IMG/VR virus record: IMGVR_UViG_3300001533_000041
Span: 1-27,600 of that record
Reading direction: 5' to 3' (one strand)
Origin: a virus
Length of the DNA: 27,600 nucleotides
Shown here: piece by piece, positions 24,338-27,600 of the stretch
How positions within the stretch are numbered: position 1 is the stretch's first letter
How the letters are laid out: the number at the start of each line of letters is the position of its first letter
The notes under the pieces: generated by a model
Told to the model about the DNA's origin: nothing
The model's input: only the letters and a program-made list of their open reading frames with translations
Database searches by the model: none
Program-made: the position numbers and the translations under genes

Positions 24338-26418
24338 TGGCTAACTCCTTTCAGGATTACACAACTCCGTCTGGAGTCCAGAACATTACCATTGACTTTC
24401 TGGACCCAGCCCATCTCAGTGTTGTGGACAAGACTACGGCTTTGGATGTTCCGAGCAATGAGTACACTATTGATGTAAGCACTGATCCTCCGCAGATTGA
24501 CTTTACCACTGCTCAAACAAACGATGTAAGACTCCTTCGGACTACTCCCAAGGCTAATCTTATTAACCTGTTTAACGATGGTTCTACGATCTCTTCTGCG
24601 TCTTTGAATGACCAGACTAAGCAGGTTCTGTTTGTGTTGCAGGAACTGGAAGAGGTTGGTAATGCTGCCGGTGGATTCTCTCTAGATGTCACAGGCACTT
24701 ATTGGGATGCTCAAGGATACCCGGTTGCCAATGCTATTGACATTGACAGAAACGATGCTCTGGTAACTAGAGAATTTGTAGACAATGTATTTGTAAACAA
24801 CAAAGCAAACGCAGCCACTAGCCAGTCTTGGGTTTTCAACTCTGGAGGTTTAGGGCTTGGGTCCACAACTTACACACTAACCAACCCAAAACCTGCCAGT
24901 AAGAACGCTTACTTCTATATTGTAACTGTTAATAATGTTCTTCAGACTCCTGTAACTGATTACACGATTAACGACAACAATCAACTTGTGTTGGCTAGCA
25001 GCACTAGTGATGAAATTCAGGTTAGAAACTTTGGAACTGCTAGGAATGTCTTTAGTAACCCGCTGCTCACTGACAGTCAGACTAAAGACACACTAAGAGT
25101 TCGTAAAGTGAACAATCAAACAAGTAATCTTGTGTTGGTTGAAGATAATCAAGGCAACGAGTTTTTCAGTGTTGATTCTAGTGGCAATGTAAGTGTGGCT
25201 GGTGGGGTAGACTTTACTTATGGCGGGTCCACAGTCATTACATCTGCTACCACTTTGCCCACTTGGATTGACAATGTTGATCCTCTACAGGGTCTTCGAG
25301 AGACTGCTGGAGGCACACTTTCTTGGAACGCAGCAACCAATGATGCTAACTTCAACATCACAACTACAGATCAGTTAGATGTAAACAGTCTGATTACAGT
25401 AGACAGCGACGAAAACATTGAACTGACAAAGGGAGCCGGGTCTGCAACCTTTGTGATTACTGGTGCTTCACTCTCTAACGCTACAACAGAAACAATCACT
25501 GGTCCCGGTGGGCTTAGTGTTAATAGTCTCTCGTTCGACTCTGCGGGCAACACAAGACTTGCCAAAGGCTCTACTACACTAACTCTTGAGTCTAGTCAGA
25601 TCTCAGTTAGCCAGCCGGTTAAGGCTTCCATTACTTCATCTGACTCTGACGCTTACCAAACCAAAGCCCAGATTGGCACTTTGATTACGGCTTCTGGTCA
25701 AAAGTTTGCCAGAATCCATGAGTTTGCGGGTCTATTTAAAGATGCAAGCAACCTAGACCGGGCAGACACTATGGGACCGTGGGACACCACTGTTCGACAC
25801 CATGTTTGGAATGCTTCTCAGGGAAATCTGATGCCTAAATATGACACCGCTGGAGGGGGAACTGATGCGACAGCAACCGTTAGTGGCGACAATTTGATTG
25901 CATCTCTAGTCGGTGGAACATCAGGAAACCAAACACTCAGAGTTAAACTTTCTGCTGGTTTCTATAACATTTGGTTGGCTATTGCATGTAGAAGAACCGC
26001 AAGTATGGACGGTGTAGAGTTGGATTGGTTTGACACGGATTCAGGAACAACTACTAGTGTTACTCCATTTAGTCCTCTGACAACGCCAACCACCGCTGTA
26101 AACTTGATGTCTACCATTACAGGCGAAGACGGGAGTTTGTATTACAACACAGGATCTAACAGTCCTTTGGCTAGAGGTCAAAGCCTCAAACAAAAACTTG
26201 ATCCAGCAGGTGGTAGTGAAGTTGTAGGCCAGTATCCCCTTATTGTTTTTGCTACTGCTAGCGGCGGAACAATTCCTATGGATTATTTCTTGATTCCGTT
26301 TCACAATGTTCCGGTGTATCGGGACGCTAACTTTATTCCACGCATTTCTGGCGATTCTGGACTGCTTGCACAACTAAGCAACTTTGAAATTTATGTCCAG
26401 CAACTGTATGCTTTCTAA
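24337..26418 (+). CDS. Tail fibre protein with T7 gp17-type N-terminal domain
   Basis: 693 residues. The N-terminal part (about 1-130) is the T7 tail fibre attachment domain: FQDYTTPSGVQNITIDFLD, a YTI..STDPPQIDF strand, then LRTTPKANLINLFNDGS and a LNDQTKQVLFVLQEL helix. A second set of repeats follows (around 160-230: YTLTNPKPASKNAYF, VTDYTINDNNQLVLA), then a beta-rich shaft with VDSSGNVSVAGG-type turns and a C-terminal domain (from about residue 430) that probably binds the host receptor. The C-terminal part does not resemble the T7 fibre tip. Eleven of 19 arginine codons are AGA. It starts at TAATG after the gp16-like gene. Confidence 0.94.
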   Translation: MANSFQDYTTPSGVQNITIDFLDPAHLSVVDKTTALDVPSNEYTIDVSTDPPQIDFTTAQTNDVRLLRTTPKANLINLFNDGSTISSASLNDQTKQVLFVLQELEEVGNAAGGFSLDVTGTYWDAQGYPVANAIDIDRNDALVTREFVDNVFVNNKANAATSQSWVFNSGGLGLGSTTYTLTNPKPASKNAYFYIVTVNNVLQTPVTDYTINDNNQLVLASSTSDEIQVRNFGTARNVFSNPLLTDSQTKDTLRVRKVNNQTSNLVLVEDNQGNEFFSVDSSGNVSVAGGVDFTYGGSTVITSATTLPTWIDNVDPLQGLRETAGGTLSWNAATNDANFNITTTDQLDVNSLITVDSDENIELTKGAGSATFVITGASLSNATTETITGPGGLSVNSLSFDSAGNTRLAKGSTTLTLESSQISVSQPVKASITSSDSDAYQTKAQIGTLITASGQKFARIHEFAGLFKDASNLDRADTMGPWDTTVRHHVWNASQGNLMPKYDTAGGGTDATATVSGDNLIASLVGGTSGNQTLRVKLSAGFYNIWLAIACRRTASMDGVELDWFDTDSGTTTSVTPFSPLTTPTTAVNLMSTITGEDGSLYYNTGSNSPLARGQSLKQKLDPAGGSEVVGQYPLIVFATASGGTIPMDYFLIPFHNVPVYRDANFIPRISGDSGLLAQLSNFEIYVQQLYAF

Positions 26419-26427
26419 GGATTAAAC

Positions 26428-26685
26428 ATGCCCACTCAGACCGTGTCCACTACTTCTTTTGTTGATGTCACAAACTTTGTTCCTTCTATTGGCCTGCTAC
26501 TGACTGTTAGTGGTGCAGACATCACTCTACGAGTCAATGGAACAGAGGAAGTTATTATCCCTGACTCTACTGCTGATCTTCAGTTTATTAGAGGACATAG
26601 GGCTGACCCAATTAAGACTCTTGAAGTTAAACTAAACGCCGCAAGTCCCAATTCTAGTTTTACATGGTTGCCTAACATCAGATGA
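26428..26685 (+). CDS. Hypothetical protein after tail fibre, 85 residues
   Basis: A beta-rich small protein (SIGLLLTVSGADITLRVNGT, VKLNAASPNSSFTWLPNIR) with no cysteine and no membrane segment. I recognise no family. ATG 26428 has AAGGA (26417-26421) 6 bases upstream. Following the tail fibre, it may be a fibre-associated or chaperone-like virion protein, but that is inference from position. It is the last gene with the base composition of the phage backbone before a GC-rich patch. Confidence 0.7.
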   Translation: MPTQTVSTTSFVDVTNFVPSIGLLLTVSGADITLRVNGTEEVIIPDSTADLQFIRGHRADPIKTLEVKLNAASPNSSFTWLPNIR

Positions 26686-26715
26686 TCGTGGGTGTCTAAC
26701 ATCGCGTAAGATGCC

Positions 26716-26731
26716 ACTAAACACTAAACAC
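26716..26731 (+). repeat. Short tandem repeat ACTAAAC
   Basis: Two copies of ACTAAAC plus AC in the 64-base gap before the small GC-rich gene. It may be chance or part of a promoter; no second copy with this spacing was noticed elsewhere. Confidence 0.35.
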
Positions 26732-26749
26732 AACAAAGGACAAAACCAA

Positions 26750-26884
26750 ATGATTATTGACTGTCCAATTTCGGATCAGCAGGCGGGGCTCGACCTGCGT
26801 GGCTGGCTTGCTCAGTGCGAGCGCGAGCGATGCACGCCGATCGTGAACATTCCTGAACTGCGGTCGCTTCTGGAGGCGAAGTAA
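26750..26884 (+). CDS. Hypothetical protein, 44 residues, GC-rich
   Basis: MIIDCPISDQQAGLDLRGWL, then AQCERERCTPIVNIPELRSL and LEAK. Below usual ORF cutoffs. Of the 120 bases from 26761, 75 are G or C, well above the tail fibre gene. ATG 26750 has AAAGGA 9 bases upstream; an in-frame ATG at 26711 would add 13 residues but lacks a ribosome binding site. The stop overlaps the ATG of the next gene (TAATG), which supports it being real and coupled. No family recognised. Confidence 0.6.
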   Translation: MIIDCPISDQQAGLDLRGWLAQCERERCTPIVNIPELRSLLEAK

Positions 26885-27540
26885 TGAGCATCAGCCTTGT
26901 AGAACTCGACTCGGCAAGCACAGTCCTAGCGGCAACCACAGGCCACACTCTTGATTTCTCGGGCGCGACCGAAAACAACTTGATGCTTGCCCAGATCGCA
27001 CATAGGGCCAACGCAACCGTGACTGCCTCGCCAAGTGGCTGGTCTCTCGTTGGTGAGTCCCTTAATAATCCTAAACACGCAGCCGGTGAACGGGTCTATG
27101 TTTACAGTAAAATAGCCGGTTCCAGCGAAACTACATACACATGGACCTACGGCAGTAAGAGCGTTCCCGCCGTTGCTGTGGCATATGAAGTAATAGGAAG
27201 CGGCAATACGGTTGAGGCGACCGACAAATACGGGGGAACCGACGGCACAGACGCAAACATTTCAGTTGGTGCTGGCGAGGCCGCAATACTTTTTGCTAGC
27301 AAAGGCCTATCTTCCGCCACGCCAGCAAACGGAACGCCACCGAGCGGATTTACGGAAGTTACCGATATACAGGTTGCCCAAATCGCCACAAGTTCTGCTA
27401 TCCGCAACTACGCATCTTCGACGACAACCGGCGACATAAATTACACCGAACGAGCAACTGGTGTTCTTATCTCTGTATCGGCGGGAACGCCGGGTGGTGG
27501 GACTAATGTCGCAATTATTTGGTACGCACTACAGAAATGA
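26884..27540 (+). CDS. Beta-rich, probably tail-associated protein, 218 residues
   Basis: Rich in Ser, Thr, Ala and Gly with alternating short strands: LDFSGATENNLMLAQIAH, GWSLVGESLNN, YVYSKIAGSSETTYTWTY, AAILFASKGLSSATP and a C-terminal IIWYALQK. This style is common in phage tail appendage and adhesin-like proteins, and its place just after the fibre gene fits a receptor-binding or decoration role. No exact family is recognised. It starts in TAATG overlap with the GC-rich small gene and shares its somewhat higher GC, so the pair may have entered together. Confidence 0.72.
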   Translation: MSISLVELDSASTVLAATTGHTLDFSGATENNLMLAQIAHRANATVTASPSGWSLVGESLNNPKHAAGERVYVYSKIAGSSETTYTWTYGSKSVPAVAVAYEVIGSGNTVEATDKYGGTDGTDANISVGAGEAAILFASKGLSSATPANGTPPSGFTEVTDIQVAQIATSSAIRNYASSTTTGDINYTERATGVLISVSAGTPGGGTNVAIIWYALQK

Positions 27541-27546
27541 GGACTC

Positions 27547-27600
27547 ATGGCAGATTGGGCTAAGTTTTGGAACCCGCTGCTAGATAAGATCTGGAATAAC
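27547..27600 (+). CDS. Start of a gene truncated by the window end (first 18 codons)
   Basis: ATG 27547 preceded by GAGG (27539-27542) opens a frame MADWAKFWNPLLDKIWNN that runs to the end of the window. The tryptophan- and lysine-containing start would suit a small lysis or membrane-associated protein, and T7 has its holin gene after the fibre gene, but 18 residues are too few to assign it. Confidence 0.6.
   Translation, partial: MADWAKFWNPLLDKIWNN

Noticed and set aside
26686-26720. Terminator after the 85-residue gene
   Set aside because: Only short, interrupted pairings (CATC/GATG, GTGG/CCAC) with no T run.
1-27600. CRISPR arrays, insertion sequences, integrase, reverse transcriptase or toxin-antitoxin modules
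   Set aside because: None seen: no regularly spaced repeats, no transposase motifs, and no such proteins among the supported genes.

Overview
The window is the left and central part of a lytic, T7-type podovirus genome (Autographiviridae-like). It has a single-subunit phage RNA polymerase, a T7-like replication set, and the portal - scaffold - capsid - tail tube - internal virion protein - tail fibre series in T7 order. Every supported gene is on the + strand, densely packed, with many TAATG or ATGA overlaps. Several features point to a marine or environmental member rather than a close coliphage relative: genes for T7 endonuclease I and T7 lysozyme are absent from their usual place, small unknown genes are common, and a short proline-rich gene sits before the portal. 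The host cannot be named. Bases 1-136 and 26750-26884 are clearly GC-richer than the phage backbone (79 of the first 120 bases are G or C), which would fit exchange with GC-rich DNA.

Layout. 2-136: tail of a DNA methyltransferase. 170-8625: RNA polymerase, single-strand binding protein, a tRNA-Arg(UCU), a small two-helix membrane protein, primase-helicase, a 68-residue protein resembling sigma-70 region 4.2, family A DNA polymerase, 5'-3' exonuclease, a DUF1599-like protein and small unknowns. 8628-13311: proline-rich protein, portal, scaffold, a predicted lipoprotein, and the major capsid gene. 13411-24337: tail tubular proteins A and B and the four internal virion proteins. 24337-27600: tail fibre, small tail-region genes, a GC-rich insert and the start of one more gene. 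Terminase and lysis genes are not in the window.

The strongest discovery is that the major capsid gene is split by a 495-nt group I intron (11809-12303). Almost all of its core (P1, P3-P9) can be paired by eye. It carries an endonuclease VII-type HNH gene whose ribosome binding site, start codon and stop codon lie inside the ribozyme helices. A plain ORF caller sees only a false 336-residue capsid gene starting at 12301 and misses the first exon.

How the genes work together: the phage polymerase transcribes the middle and late genes. The SSB, primase-helicase, DNA polymerase and exonuclease form a T7-style replisome and host-DNA salvage set. The tRNA matches the AGA-rich codon use of most phage genes, while the SSB and capsid genes avoid AGA. 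The structural genes build a short-tailed virion with an ejectable internal core. The sigma-like protein and the capsid-adjacent lipoprotein are the best candidates for unknown host-takeover or superinfection functions.
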